38,808 nucleotides of DNA from an uncultured Ruminococcus sp. GTDB lineage: Bacteria; Bacillota; Clostridia; Oscillospirales; Ruminococcaceae. Shown one piece after another: positions 1 to 7,057 of this stretch (positions are counted from its first letter, which is position 1; every line of letters begins with the position of its first letter). The notes beneath the pieces are model-generated. The model was not told the DNA's origin and searched no databases. It saw only the letters and a program-made list of their open reading frames with translations. The stretch spans positions 1-38,808 of the forward strand of contig NZ_CACWPP010000022.1 of the NCBI RefSeq assembly GCF_902762735.1, read 5' to 3'. The position numbers and the translations under genes are program-made.

Positions 1-1
1 T

Positions 2-190
2 GTTGACGAGTTTATCCGCCGTCTGAAAAGCTATGCAGGTGCGGAGGAGCTTACAAGACAGATGTGTCTGGAACTTATCGAGTATGTGACCATCGACAAG
101 TATGTGGATATGAAAACTCAACGTGACATTCACATTTACTACAAGCTGATCGACAAACCGCTTAGGGATAAAACGAATGCCCTTGCTTAA
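2..190 (+). CDS. Large serine recombinase, C-terminal fragment (cut by window edge)
   Basis: An open frame enters from the left edge and ends at TAA 188-190, giving 62 residues. It reads VDEFIRRLKSYAGAEELTRQ, then a segment ending in IHIYYKLIDKPL. This resembles the C-terminal DUF4368-type tail of large serine recombinases from Tn916-like and phage-like elements, where 'F...L..Y....ELT..M...LI..V.I' precedes a strand of the form 'IHIYY'. The catalytic serine domain would lie to the left of the window. Such recombinases usually sit at the end of the element they mobilise and read toward its boundary. A truncated gene begins 90 bp downstream, which fits an element end here. The family call is from memory and based on a short tail. 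Confidence 0.62.
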   Translation, partial: VDEFIRRLKSYAGAEELTRQMCLELIEYVTIDKYVDMKTQRDIHIYYKLIDKPLRDKTNALA

Positions 191-229
191 AGCAGGGGCA
201 AATATCCCGAAATCCGCAATATACCGCTA

Positions 230-251
230 AAAGCCGTATGGCTATTTTTTT
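230..251 (+). terminator. Probable terminator of the recombinase gene
   Basis: A short stem AGCC-GTAT-GGCT (232-243) is followed by A and seven T's (245-251), 40 bp after the recombinase stop codon. The stem is short, so termination may be inefficient. Confidence 0.5.
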
Positions 252-280
252 GAAATCAATACCCAGTCCATATAGGTCTG

Positions 281-1003
281 TTATCCCTGTTCACGATTTA
301 AAGCAATTCTGAAAATAGTTTTGGGATTATCTGCCCTAAATCTTTCAGCATAATCAAGTGTTGTCGGAAATTCAAGCGTTGTATTGCCGAAAATATGTAC
401 TAAACTTGGCTCACTAAGAGCTTTGACAGCAAGATCAGCTGTTACAGTTGAATCCTTACCGCCTGAAAAAGAAACAACTACACTTTCAGTAGGGTAGTGA
501 GAAGCTTCTTCACGAATGAATCTATGTGCTTCATCTATTATATAGTAGTTCCTTTGAGCATTTGCTTTAGTAAAATCCGAAATAAAGCAGTCGAAATACT
601 CATATGTGTTTAATTTTTTATATTTTTCTAGTTCAGAAATAATATACTCAGGATCATACTTTTTATAATACTTTGTAGTTATCACTTTAGATTTGCCGTT
701 AAAATAATAGCGGTTATTATTTGCCCACACAGATTGATCGTGGTATTTCATTGGTTCATCCAATAATATTTCAACAAGAAGTCTTTCTTCTGGAAAAACA
801 GGACGAATATCTGCTGAAAGATAGTTTAAATCACTTTGACATAATGGGCATTTTTTTGTCTTACTATCGTTAACTTCTTTAATAATAGGTATGTTGCAAT
901 GGTCGCACCAAAACACCTCGGTAGGGATTACAGGTTCTGTTTCATTTCCACACAATTCACACTTTGCCCCATTTGTTTCGTGATTACAGTTTCTACACCA
1001 CAT
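281..1003 (-). pseudogene. PAPS-reductase-family (PP-loop) protein, 3' end cut off
   Basis: This encodes 240 residues starting at the ATG at 1003, which has GGAGGG 6 nt upstream; an upstream in-frame ATG at 1027 lacks such a site. Residues 3-6, 15-18, 33-36 and 52-55 are CxxC pairs, forming two zinc ribbons. Residues 178-186 (SFSGGKDST) are the PP-loop that binds ATP in the adenylyl-sulfate reductase / DndC / PAPS-reductase superfamily. The frame stops right after NREQG. From family knowledge, full-length relatives continue with an F/Y-rich stretch and a Cys-Cys motif (roughly 'GPPxRxxRWCC') and are several hundred residues longer. Most of the domain that handles the sulfur or nucleotide substrate is therefore missing. 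The break lies 90 bp from the end of the serine recombinase, so disruption by element integration is the likely cause. Confidence 0.7.
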
Positions 1004-1058
1004 AATATCCCTCCCTTTTAAAGCCAAATAGATTACTATATATCATAAGTTAATATCA

Positions 1059-1088
1059 ATTATAATTTCTAAAACGAAACAACGTAAA
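1059..1088 (-). promoter_or_regulatory. Possible promoter of the truncated PP-loop gene
   Basis: On the minus strand TTTACG (1083-1088), 18 nt, then TATAAT (1059-1064), about 55 bp upstream of the ATG at 1003. The -10 is perfect and the -35 matches at four of six positions. Confidence 0.45.
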
Positions 1089-1316
1089 CTACAACGAGAA
1101 TTAGTCTACTTGCACATAGTTACACCTTTAATAATACCACATTTTCGACAAAAAATCAAGAGATTTGCATGATTTCAGTTATATTTTTGTGTTCTCATTA
1201 TAAACTTAGGCGAGTTTTTTACTAAGTTTTTCAATCAAGGCTGTTATAGTATAAATATACCAATTAAACAATCATTAATATATTCAAATCTAACTGAATA
1301 ACAATCAAAAACAGCT

Positions 1317-1360
1317 TATTTTACGTTTGTAACGTTTTTTTAGGTTACAAACGTAAAATA
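1317..1360. repeat. Perfect 17-bp inverted repeat
   Basis: TATTTTACGTTTGTAAC at 1317-1333 is followed by a 10-nt T-rich loop and its exact complement at 1344-1360. It lies in the 439-bp gene-free stretch between the PP-loop gene and the DUF4143 ATPase. The stem is A/T-rich with no flanking T-run of the terminator kind, so a protein-binding site or a structured RNA is more likely than a terminator. Apart from this, the nearby hairpin at 1405-1434 and a possible promoter, I see nothing in 1004-1442. Confidence 0.7.
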
Positions 1361-1404
1361 GTATATTCTCAACAATTCTTCGTTCAACAAACAATAATCA
1401 TTAA

Positions 1405-1439
1405 CCGCCGCTCAGGTACGTACCTGAACGGCGGTGTTT
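1405..1439. terminator. GC-rich hairpin, probable terminator (possibly both directions)
   Basis: CCGCCG (1405-1410) pairs with CGGCGG (1429-1434), and between them TCAGGTACGTACCTGA is itself a perfect palindrome. On the plus strand it runs into TGTTTTTG. On the minus strand it follows the ATPase stop codon (1443) by a few bases, with only a weak T-rich tail. It could end the ATPase transcript, a short plus-strand RNA, or both. Confidence 0.6.
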
Positions 1440-1442
1440 TTG

Positions 1443-2801
1443 TTATAAACAAATCGTCATATAAGGCGGTATGCAAACAATGTCCTCTTTGAAACTGAGA
1501 TTGCGTGGGTGTATCACATAGCACTCTCCGATCCTCGCCTTGTACTTCTCCTTGAAGCGTTTGAGAGACTCGATAGAATACTTCTTCCCCGACTTGACTT
1601 CGATCGGGAACATCTTGTATTTAAGCTTGCTGTTATTGGATATCAGGAAGTCGATCTCGATATCGTTGCGGTGCTTCTCGGCGTTGTACTGCGTATAGAA
1701 GTACAGCTTGTGACCGTTAGCCGTCAGCATCTGAGCGATAGCATTCTCATAGAGCATACCCTCGTTCATGTTCAGTTTGTCACCGAGTATCTGCTTGTAG
1801 ACCTCATCTTCAAGCAGTTCATTCTCATCAAAGGCATGGCTTACGAGCAGTCCCGTGTCGCCGAGATAGCACTTTACATAAGCTCTGTTCTCATTGATCG
1901 ACAGTCCCACATTCGGGTCATTGCACAGGAAACACTCGTTGGATATCATCGAATCAGAAAGCCAGAAAAAAGTGTCCTCATATTGATCCGCCGTGCTTTT
2001 GGCAGCTACATCGCTGAACACCACACGCTTTTCATGTTGAGAGAGCAGCCCCGGTATCTGATCGAATATTGTGAGGACTTTGCTCCTGTATTTGCTGTCA
2101 ATCTTCATGATATCGCTACGGTAAAGTGCAAGGATATCACGCTTTTCAATATCGGCTTTATCAAAGTCCTTGCGACTTTCAAGGAAAGCGATAACACTCT
2201 GAGGCATACCGCCCACAAGCATATACTGCTTGAACAGGAGCATCGCCTTGTGGTGAAGTTCATTTTCAAGGGGAACTCTATCGGCAAAGCACTTACGAAT
2301 ATAACTGCATATCTGTTCCTCGCCCAATGCATCACAGAATTCTTCAAAATCCAGCGGATACATACTCAGGTGACGTTCCTCTGAGGGAATGACGATATCC
2401 TTGACGTTCTCCTTGATAGAAATGAGCGAGCCTGTTTCGATATAGTCGTATCTGCCGTCAGCAACAAGGTACTTGATACACTCCCTTGCCTTTGGGTACA
2501 TCTGAACCTCGTCAAAGATGATAAGCGACTCACGCTCATACAGTTTAACGCCGTAATATGTGGAAAGCAGCATGAAGAACGTATCGAGGTCGTTCATGTG
2601 CTTTACAAAATATTCCTTAACTTCATCGGGACACTTGGCAAAGTCGATCAGGATATAGCTCTTATATTCATTCTTACCGAATTCTTCGCATATCGTTGAT
2701 TTTCCGATACGTCTTGCCCCTTCGATAAGAAAGGCTTTCTTGCCACTCAGCTCGGTTTTCAGAGTTAGAAGCTTGTCATACATCTTTCGTTTCAGTATCA
2801 T
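1443..2801 (-). CDS. AAA-type ATPase with DUF4143 nuclease-fold domain
   Basis: This is a 452-residue protein of the AAA_14/DUF4143 ATPase family, widespread in gut anaerobes and of unknown physiological role. The Walker A motif is GARRIGKST (about residues 28-36). Walker B is SLIIFDEVQ (about 92-100), followed by the sensor-like ETGSLIS. The C-terminal part (about 345-430) carries 'EIDFLI...FPIEVKSGKKYS', the D...E-x-K signature of a PD-(D/E)XK restriction-endonuclease fold. The length is normal for the family. The gene is monocistronic, with a strong promoter at 2907-2935 and an unusual repeat-bearing leader. The family is often discussed as toxin-, defence- or DNA-related, but no function is proven. 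The start is the ATG at 2801; GAGGTG lies upstream of it. Confidence 0.85.
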   Translation of the reverse strand: MILKRKMYDKLLTLKTELSGKKAFLIEGARRIGKSTICEEFGKNEYKSYILIDFAKCPDEVKEYFVKHMNDLDTFFMLLSTYYGVKLYERESLIIFDEVQMYPKARECIKYLVADGRYDYIETGSLISIKENVKDIVIPSEERHLSMYPLDFEEFCDALGEEQICSYIRKCFADRVPLENELHHKAMLLFKQYMLVGGMPQSVIAFLESRKDFDKADIEKRDILALYRSDIMKIDSKYRSKVLTIFDQIPGLLSQHEKRVVFSDVAAKSTADQYEDTFFWLSDSMISNECFLCNDPNVGLSINENRAYVKCYLGDTGLLVSHAFDENELLEDEVYKQILGDKLNMNEGMLYENAIAQMLTANGHKLYFYTQYNAEKHRNDIEIDFLISNNSKLKYKMFPIEVKSGKKYSIESLKRFKEKYKARIGECYVIHPRNLSFKEDIVCIPPYMTICL

Positions 2802-2815
2802 AACAACACCTCTTG

Positions 2816-2901
2816 GGATAATACGCAGGTTTATTCATCGTGTCAAATAGGATAATACGCAGATTTACTTTTGCTGTATAACAGTATAATACGCAGGTTT
2901 A
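2816..2901 (-). repeat. Three direct repeats with a 34-bp period in the ATPase leader
   Basis: The 18-mer GGATAATACGCAGGTTTA recurs at 2816-2833, 2850-2867 (one change) and 2884-2901 (one change), each start exactly 34 bp apart. All three lie between the promoter and the ATG, so they would be in the 5' untranslated RNA or act as downstream operators. The shared core ACGCANNTTTA also appears, more loosely, at 2942-2951 and 2973-2983, upstream of the -35 box. Confidence 0.85.
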
Positions 2902-2906
2902 TGATA

Positions 2907-2935
2907 ATTATACTACATGGTAGTGAAAAAGTCAA
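2907..2935 (-). promoter_or_regulatory. Strong sigma-A-type promoter of the DUF4143 ATPase
   Basis: On the minus strand TTGACT (2930-2935), 17-nt spacer, TATAAT (2907-2912). The predicted start of transcription, near 2900, falls at the first of the 34-bp-spaced repeats, so a protein binding those repeats would probably block initiation or clearance. Confidence 0.85.
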
Positions 2936-3007
2936 GTAAAAACGCATTTTACGTAAAAAACCGTCAACTAAAACGCACATTTACATAAAACGCCAATATT
3001 TCAAGCC

Positions 3008-3041
3008 ACAAAAAAGCTCTCACAGCCGAAACTGTGAGAGC
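3008..3041 (-). terminator. Intrinsic terminator downstream of ppdK
   Basis: On the minus strand a 10-bp stem GCTCTCACAG / CTGTGAGAGC with loop TTTCGG runs into TTTTTTG. It lies about 150 bp after the ppdK stop codon. Confidence 0.9.
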
Positions 3042-3065
3042 CTTATTATTAACTATTCTATCGGC

Positions 3066-3193
3066 TCAGACATACACGTTTACACGGATGTCACGCCAAT
3101 TATGGAATTCACGCTTCTCGGACTTAGCTTTGAAGTACATCTCCGCATCGCCCTGAAACAGCGTATGATCGCCGATTTTTAGATAGTCGTGAA
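3066..3193 (-). pseudogene. Possible gene remnant between ppdK and its terminator
   Basis: The 128 bp between the ppdK stop codon and the terminator stay open in one frame and encode a protein-like segment (HDYLKIGDHTLF, then AKSEKREFHNWRDIRVNVYV) ending 25 bp before the terminator hairpin. It has no start codon with a ribosome site, and the frame continues only as a shadow inside ppdK. It may be the tail of a lost gene or chance. I do not recognise a family. Confidence 0.25.
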
Positions 3194-5821
3194 TTACTTC
3201 TTGTCCTTGATTGCAGCCTGAGCAGCAGCCAGTCTTGCGATCGGCACTCTGAAAGGCGAGCAAGAAACGTAATCCAGACCAATCTTGTGGCAGAACTCTA
3301 CGGATGTAGGATCGCCGCCATGCTCACCGCAGATACCGCAGTGGAGATTAGGATTAACAGGCTTGCCCAGCTTGATAGCCATTTCCATCAGCTTGCCAAC
3401 ACCGACCTGATCCAGCTTTGCGAAAGGATCGTTCTCGAAGATCTTCTTGTCGTAGTAAGCGCCCAGGAACTTGCCTGCGTCATCTCTGGAGAAGCCGTAG
3501 GTCATCTGAGTCAGGTCGTTAGTACCGAAGCAGAAGAAGTCAGCGTTTGCAGCGATCTCATCAGCAGTCAGAGCAGCTCTTGGGATCTCGATCATAGTAC
3601 CAACTTCATACTTCAGATCGGAACCAGCCTCAGCGATAACAGCGTCAGCAGTCTCAACTACTACTTTCTTAACGTACTTCAGCTCCTTAACGTCGCCAAC
3701 CAGAGGGATCATTATCTCAGGCTTAACGTTCCAGTCAGAGTGCTTCTTCTGAACGTTGATAGCAGCCTTGATAACAGCAGCAGTCTGCATCTTAGCGATC
3801 TCGGGATAAGTTACAGCCAGACGGCAGCCACGGTGACCCATCATTGGGTTGAACTCGTGCAGACCAGCGATCAGAGCCTTGATGTCCTCAACGGACTTGC
3901 CCTGAGCATCAGCCAGAGCCTTGATGTCAGCTTCCTCAGTAGGAACGAACTCGTGGAGAGGAGGATCCAGGAATCTGATAGTAACAGGGCAGCCTTCCAG
4001 AGCCTCATACAGAGCCTCAAAGTCAGCCTGCTGCATAGGCTCGATCTTAGCCAGAGCAGCTTCTCTCTCTTCAACGGTGTCAGCGCAGATCATCTCTCTG
4101 AATGCAGCTATTCTGTCAGCCTCGAAGAACATGTGCTCGGTACGGCACAGACCGATACCTTCAGCGCCCAGCTCTCTAGCCTTCTTAGCATCAGCAGGAG
4201 TATCAGCGTTAGTTCTTACCTTCAGAGTTCTGTACTTGTCAGCCCAAGCCATGATCCTGCCGAATTCGCCTGCGATCTGAGCGTCAACGGTAGGAATGAT
4301 ACCATCATAGATGTTACCTGTTGTACCGTCGATGGAGATGTAGTCGCCTTCAACGAAGGTCTTGCCGCCCAGCTCGAACTTCTTGTTAGCTTCGTCCATC
4401 TTGATGTCGCCGCAGCCCGATACGCAGCACTCGCCCATACCTCTAGCAACAACGGCAGCGTGAGAGGTCATACCGCCGCGAACAGTCAGGATACCCTGAG
4501 CAGCCTTCATGCCTGTGATGTCCTCAGGAGAAGTTTCCAGTCTTACCAGAACTACCTTCTCACCCTTTTCAGCCCACTCAACAGCGTCGTCAGCAGTGAA
4601 TACGATCTTACCGCAAGCAGCTCCGGGAGAAGCGCCCAGACCCTTGCCAACAGGCTCAGCAGCCTTCAGTGCCTTAGCGTCGAACTGAGGGTGCAGCAGA
4701 GTGTCGAGGTTTCTTGGGTCGATCATTGCAACTGCTTCCTGCTCGGTCTTCATGCCCTCATCAACGAGGTCGCAAGCGATCTTCAGAGCAGCCTGAGCAG
4801 TTCTCTTACCGTTTCTGGTCTGCAGCATGTAGAGCTTCTTGTTCTCAACAGTGAACTCCATATCCTGCATGTCGTGATAGTGGTTCTCCAGAGTCTGGCA
4901 AACTTCCTTGAACTGAGCGAAAGCCTCAGGGAAGGTCTCAGCCATCTGCTGGATAGGCATAGGAGTACGAACGCCTGCAACAACGTCCTCGCCCTGTGCA
5001 TTGGTCAGGAACTCGCCCATCAGCTTCTTCTCGCCGGTAGCGGGATCTCTTGTGAAGGCAACGCCTGTACCGCAGTCATCACCCATGTTGCCGAATGCCA
5101 TAGACTGTACGTTAACAGCAGTACCCCAGCTGAAAGGAATATCGTTGTCACGTCTGTAAACGTTAGCTCTGGGGTTATCCCAAGAACGGAATACAGCCTT
5201 GATAGCGCCCATCAGCTGCTCCTTAGGATCGTCAGGGAAGTCAACGCCGATCTTAGACTTGTATTCAGCCTTGAACTGACCAGCCAGTACCTTCAGGTCA
5301 TCAGCAGTCAGCTCAACGTCCTGAGTTACGCCCCTCTCTTCCTTCATCTTGTCGATCAGCTCTTCAAAGTACTTCTTGCCGACCTCCATAACAACGTCAG
5401 AATACATCTGGATAAATCTTCTGTAACAGTCCCAAGCCCATCTGGGGTTATTGGACTTCTCAGCGATGGTGTTAACAACAGTTTCGTTCAGACCCAGATT
5501 GAGGATAGTATCCATCATACCTGGCATCGAAGCTCTTGCGCCCGAACGAACGGAAACGAGCAGAGGATTTTCCTTGTCGCCGAACTTCTTGCCGGTGATA
5601 CCCTCCATCTTAACGATATACTCATTGATCTCCTTCTGGATCTCCTCAGAGATACCGCCGTCCTCATAATACTGTGTGCAAGCCTCAGTAGTGATAGTGA
5701 AGCCCTGGGGAACAGGAAGACCGATGTTGGTCATCTCAGCCAGGTTAGCGCCCTTACCGCCGAGCAGCTCTCTCATGTTGGCATTACCCTCAGAGAAGAG
5801 ATAGCAATACTTTGTTGCCAT
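3194..5821 (-). CDS. ppdK: Pyruvate, phosphate dikinase
   Basis: This 875-residue cytoplasmic enzyme interconverts pyruvate + ATP + phosphate and PEP + AMP + pyrophosphate, and is typical of anaerobes with PPi-linked glycolysis. The N-terminal nucleotide-binding domain begins with KYCYLFSEGNA and includes LLGGKGANLAEM. The swivelling phosphohistidine domain contains GGMTSHAAVVARG with His454. The C-terminal PEP/pyruvate TIM barrel ends with the CGICGEHGGDP motif, with Cys831 as the catalytic acid. Length and residue numbers match the well-studied clostridial enzyme (His455, Cys831). GGAGG lies 9 nt before the ATG. The gene is single, with its own promoter and terminator. A long antisense frame on the opposite strand is only a codon-bias shadow. 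Confidence 0.98.
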   Translation of the reverse strand: MATKYCYLFSEGNANMRELLGGKGANLAEMTNIGLPVPQGFTITTEACTQYYEDGGISEEIQKEINEYIVKMEGITGKKFGDKENPLLVSVRSGARASMPGMMDTILNLGLNETVVNTIAEKSNNPRWAWDCYRRFIQMYSDVVMEVGKKYFEELIDKMKEERGVTQDVELTADDLKVLAGQFKAEYKSKIGVDFPDDPKEQLMGAIKAVFRSWDNPRANVYRRDNDIPFSWGTAVNVQSMAFGNMGDDCGTGVAFTRDPATGEKKLMGEFLTNAQGEDVVAGVRTPMPIQQMAETFPEAFAQFKEVCQTLENHYHDMQDMEFTVENKKLYMLQTRNGKRTAQAALKIACDLVDEGMKTEQEAVAMIDPRNLDTLLHPQFDAKALKAAEPVGKGLGASPGAACGKIVFTADDAVEWAEKGEKVVLVRLETSPEDITGMKAAQGILTVRGGMTSHAAVVARGMGECCVSGCGDIKMDEANKKFELGGKTFVEGDYISIDGTTGNIYDGIIPTVDAQIAGEFGRIMAWADKYRTLKVRTNADTPADAKKARELGAEGIGLCRTEHMFFEADRIAAFREMICADTVEEREAALAKIEPMQQADFEALYEALEGCPVTIRFLDPPLHEFVPTEEADIKALADAQGKSVEDIKALIAGLHEFNPMMGHRGCRLAVTYPEIAKMQTAAVIKAAINVQKKHSDWNVKPEIMIPLVGDVKELKYVKKVVVETADAVIAEAGSDLKYEVGTMIEIPRAALTADEIAANADFFCFGTNDLTQMTYGFSRDDAGKFLGAYYDKKIFENDPFAKLDQVGVGKLMEMAIKLGKPVNPNLHCGICGEHGGDPTSVEFCHKIGLDYVSCSPFRVPIARLAAAQAAIKDKK

Positions 5822-5900
5822 AGGTTATCTACCTCCATAAATTATTTTGAATTCCCGTCTTATTGCACAGCCTTGCGCCGACAATCACGGTCGTAAATAT

Positions 5901-5909
5901 ATTATAACA
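5901..5909 (-). promoter_or_regulatory. Extended -10 promoter of ppdK
   Basis: Minus strand TGTTATAAT, an extended -10 (TGnTATAAT) about 80 bp upstream of the ppdK start. No good -35 box is visible 16-18 nt upstream, which fits an extended -10 promoter. Confidence 0.65.
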
Positions 5910-5989
5910 GATTTCACCCAAAATTACCATACTTTAAGCCCAATTTACACCGAAAAATATTCTACAATGTTTATATGCCATTTCTATGC

Positions 5990-6370
5990 AATTTTCACAA
6001 AACAGCTTTGTTGATGGACTTTTAAGACAAGTTTATTGCTGTTTTGCGATAGATCGACATGGTTGGCAGACTTTTTGGGCGGGCGAACGGCGGGGGCAAG
6101 CACCCGCTCTGCAAGTGGGAACAGCAAAGCTGTCGTGAGAATATGGAGCGGGCAATTCGTTTTTCTGTACAAAGAAAGAGCGTGAACGAAAAATTTCGTC
6201 CACGCCCGATGATCTGTGAATTGTCGGCATGATGCAACCTAATTTTGCGCCTTGATCTATTGACATTCTTGGGAGCGATGACCGACCGCTTTGACTTGCA
6301 CACAGCTTTGCGTTCTTGCTTTGCTGGCGGTAAAATTCGCTGAAACGGCATTCTCTGATGCATGTCAATA
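5990..6370. other. Gene-free stretch, possibly an interspersed repeat
   Basis: These 380 bp between the ppdK promoter and trmK are less A/T-rich than other intergenic DNA here and stay open in two minus-strand frames for about 110 codons each. The predicted peptides (rich in Arg, Cys, Ser and Pro) do not look like a folded protein and lack a ribosome site. It contains the near-perfect hairpin 6178-6207 (GCGTGAACGAAA / TTTCGTCCACGC, one mismatch). The double-open pattern is typical of dispersed noncoding repeats that get annotated as hypothetical proteins; that reading is inference. Confidence 0.35.
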
Positions 6371-6402
6371 ATTATGAATTATGAATTATGAATTATGAAT
6401 TA
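6371..6402. repeat. Heptanucleotide tandem repeat (ATTATGA) x4.5
   Basis: Four exact ATTATGA units (6371-6398) plus ATTA. The stop codon of trmK (6386-6388) lies inside the third unit, so the last residues of that protein are encoded by the repeat. Confidence 0.95.
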
Positions 6403-7057
6403 AACTCCCAGCCAGTGTGCGCATATCGAGGGCGGTCTTGATGTCGCCCGATGCTTCTTTGCCTTTGGCGGCGGCGGAAAGCCGCGTTGACTGCCGCAGA
6501 AGATATTCTCTGCCGTCATCGGTCTCTGCTGTTACCATGCCGCAGTAGAGGTATCTCAGGTCACAGGGATAAGGCGGTGTTTCGCCCGTATAATGCGCCT
6601 GCATAACTGAATAGACAAAGCGTCCGCTTTGGCAGGCGCGTTCTTCGGTCACAAGGAAGCTGTTCTCATACAGCCAGCGGCGCAGAGTATCCCATTTTGT
6701 CATGGGCTGTAACACAAGGTTTATGGGAGGTTCGGCGCTTTTCAGCCAGCCGCATTTTTCCAGTATGGCTGAGATGAGTTCGCCGCCCATGCCCGCTATG
6801 ACGATGTCTGTCAGCCCCTCGCGCGGGACTTTCTCCAGCCCGTCCGAAAGTATGGCTGTGACTTTGTTTTCAAGGTGGTTCTCGGCGATATGCGCTTTGG
6901 CGCTTTCCAGCGGGAGGGGAGCGGTATCGCAGGCGAGTGCGCTGTCGCACAGACCTTCAGCCGCCATATAGCATGGCAGATAACCGTGATCTGTGCCAAT
7001 ATCGGCTATGCGCCTGCCTTTGCACAGCGCGGCGCATGTCAGCAGTCTTTTATCCAT
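6386..7057 (-). CDS. trmK: tRNA (adenine(22)-N1)-methyltransferase
   Basis: This 223-residue Rossmann-fold enzyme belongs to the TrmK/YqfN family, which uses S-adenosylmethionine to methylate N1 of A22 in bacterial tRNA. The SAM-binding motif I is IADIGTDHGYLP (about residues 17-28), followed by the acidic ALACD segment. The family motif IAGMGGELI is near residues 86-94. The length is typical. The start codon overlaps the last codons of the upstream gene by 8 nt (ATGGATAA), with GGAGAGG just before it, so the two are translationally coupled. It is the last gene of the operon that starts at 9623-9652. The extreme C-terminus (LIHNS) comes from the heptad repeat and is probably not conserved. 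Confidence 0.92.
   Translation of the reverse strand: MDKRLLTCAALCKGRRIADIGTDHGYLPCYMAAEGLCDSALACDTAPLPLESAKAHIAENHLENKVTAILSDGLEKVPREGLTDIVIAGMGGELISAILEKCGWLKSAEPPINLVLQPMTKWDTLRRWLYENSFLVTEERACQSGRFVYSVMQAHYTGETPPYPCDLRYLYCGMVTAETDDGREYLLRQSTRLSAAAKGKEASGDIKTALDMRTLAGSLIHNS

Noticed and set aside
1509-2384. 291-codon plus-strand frame inside the DUF4143 ATPase
   Set aside because: It is the shadow of a well-supported gene with clear Walker motifs on the minus strand.
2816-2901. CRISPR-like array
   Set aside because: Only three 18-bp units with 16-bp spacers, degenerate further copies, and located in a gene leader; no cas genes nearby.
3287-5896. 869-codon open frame antisense to ppdK
   Set aside because: It mirrors the highly biased codon use of ppdK on the other strand, is Leu/Ser-rich without domain motifs and has no ribosome site.
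6022-6368. Two overlapping ~110-residue hypothetical proteins
   Set aside because: No ribosome sites, basic Cys/Pro-rich composition with no fold-like pattern, and both frames open at once.
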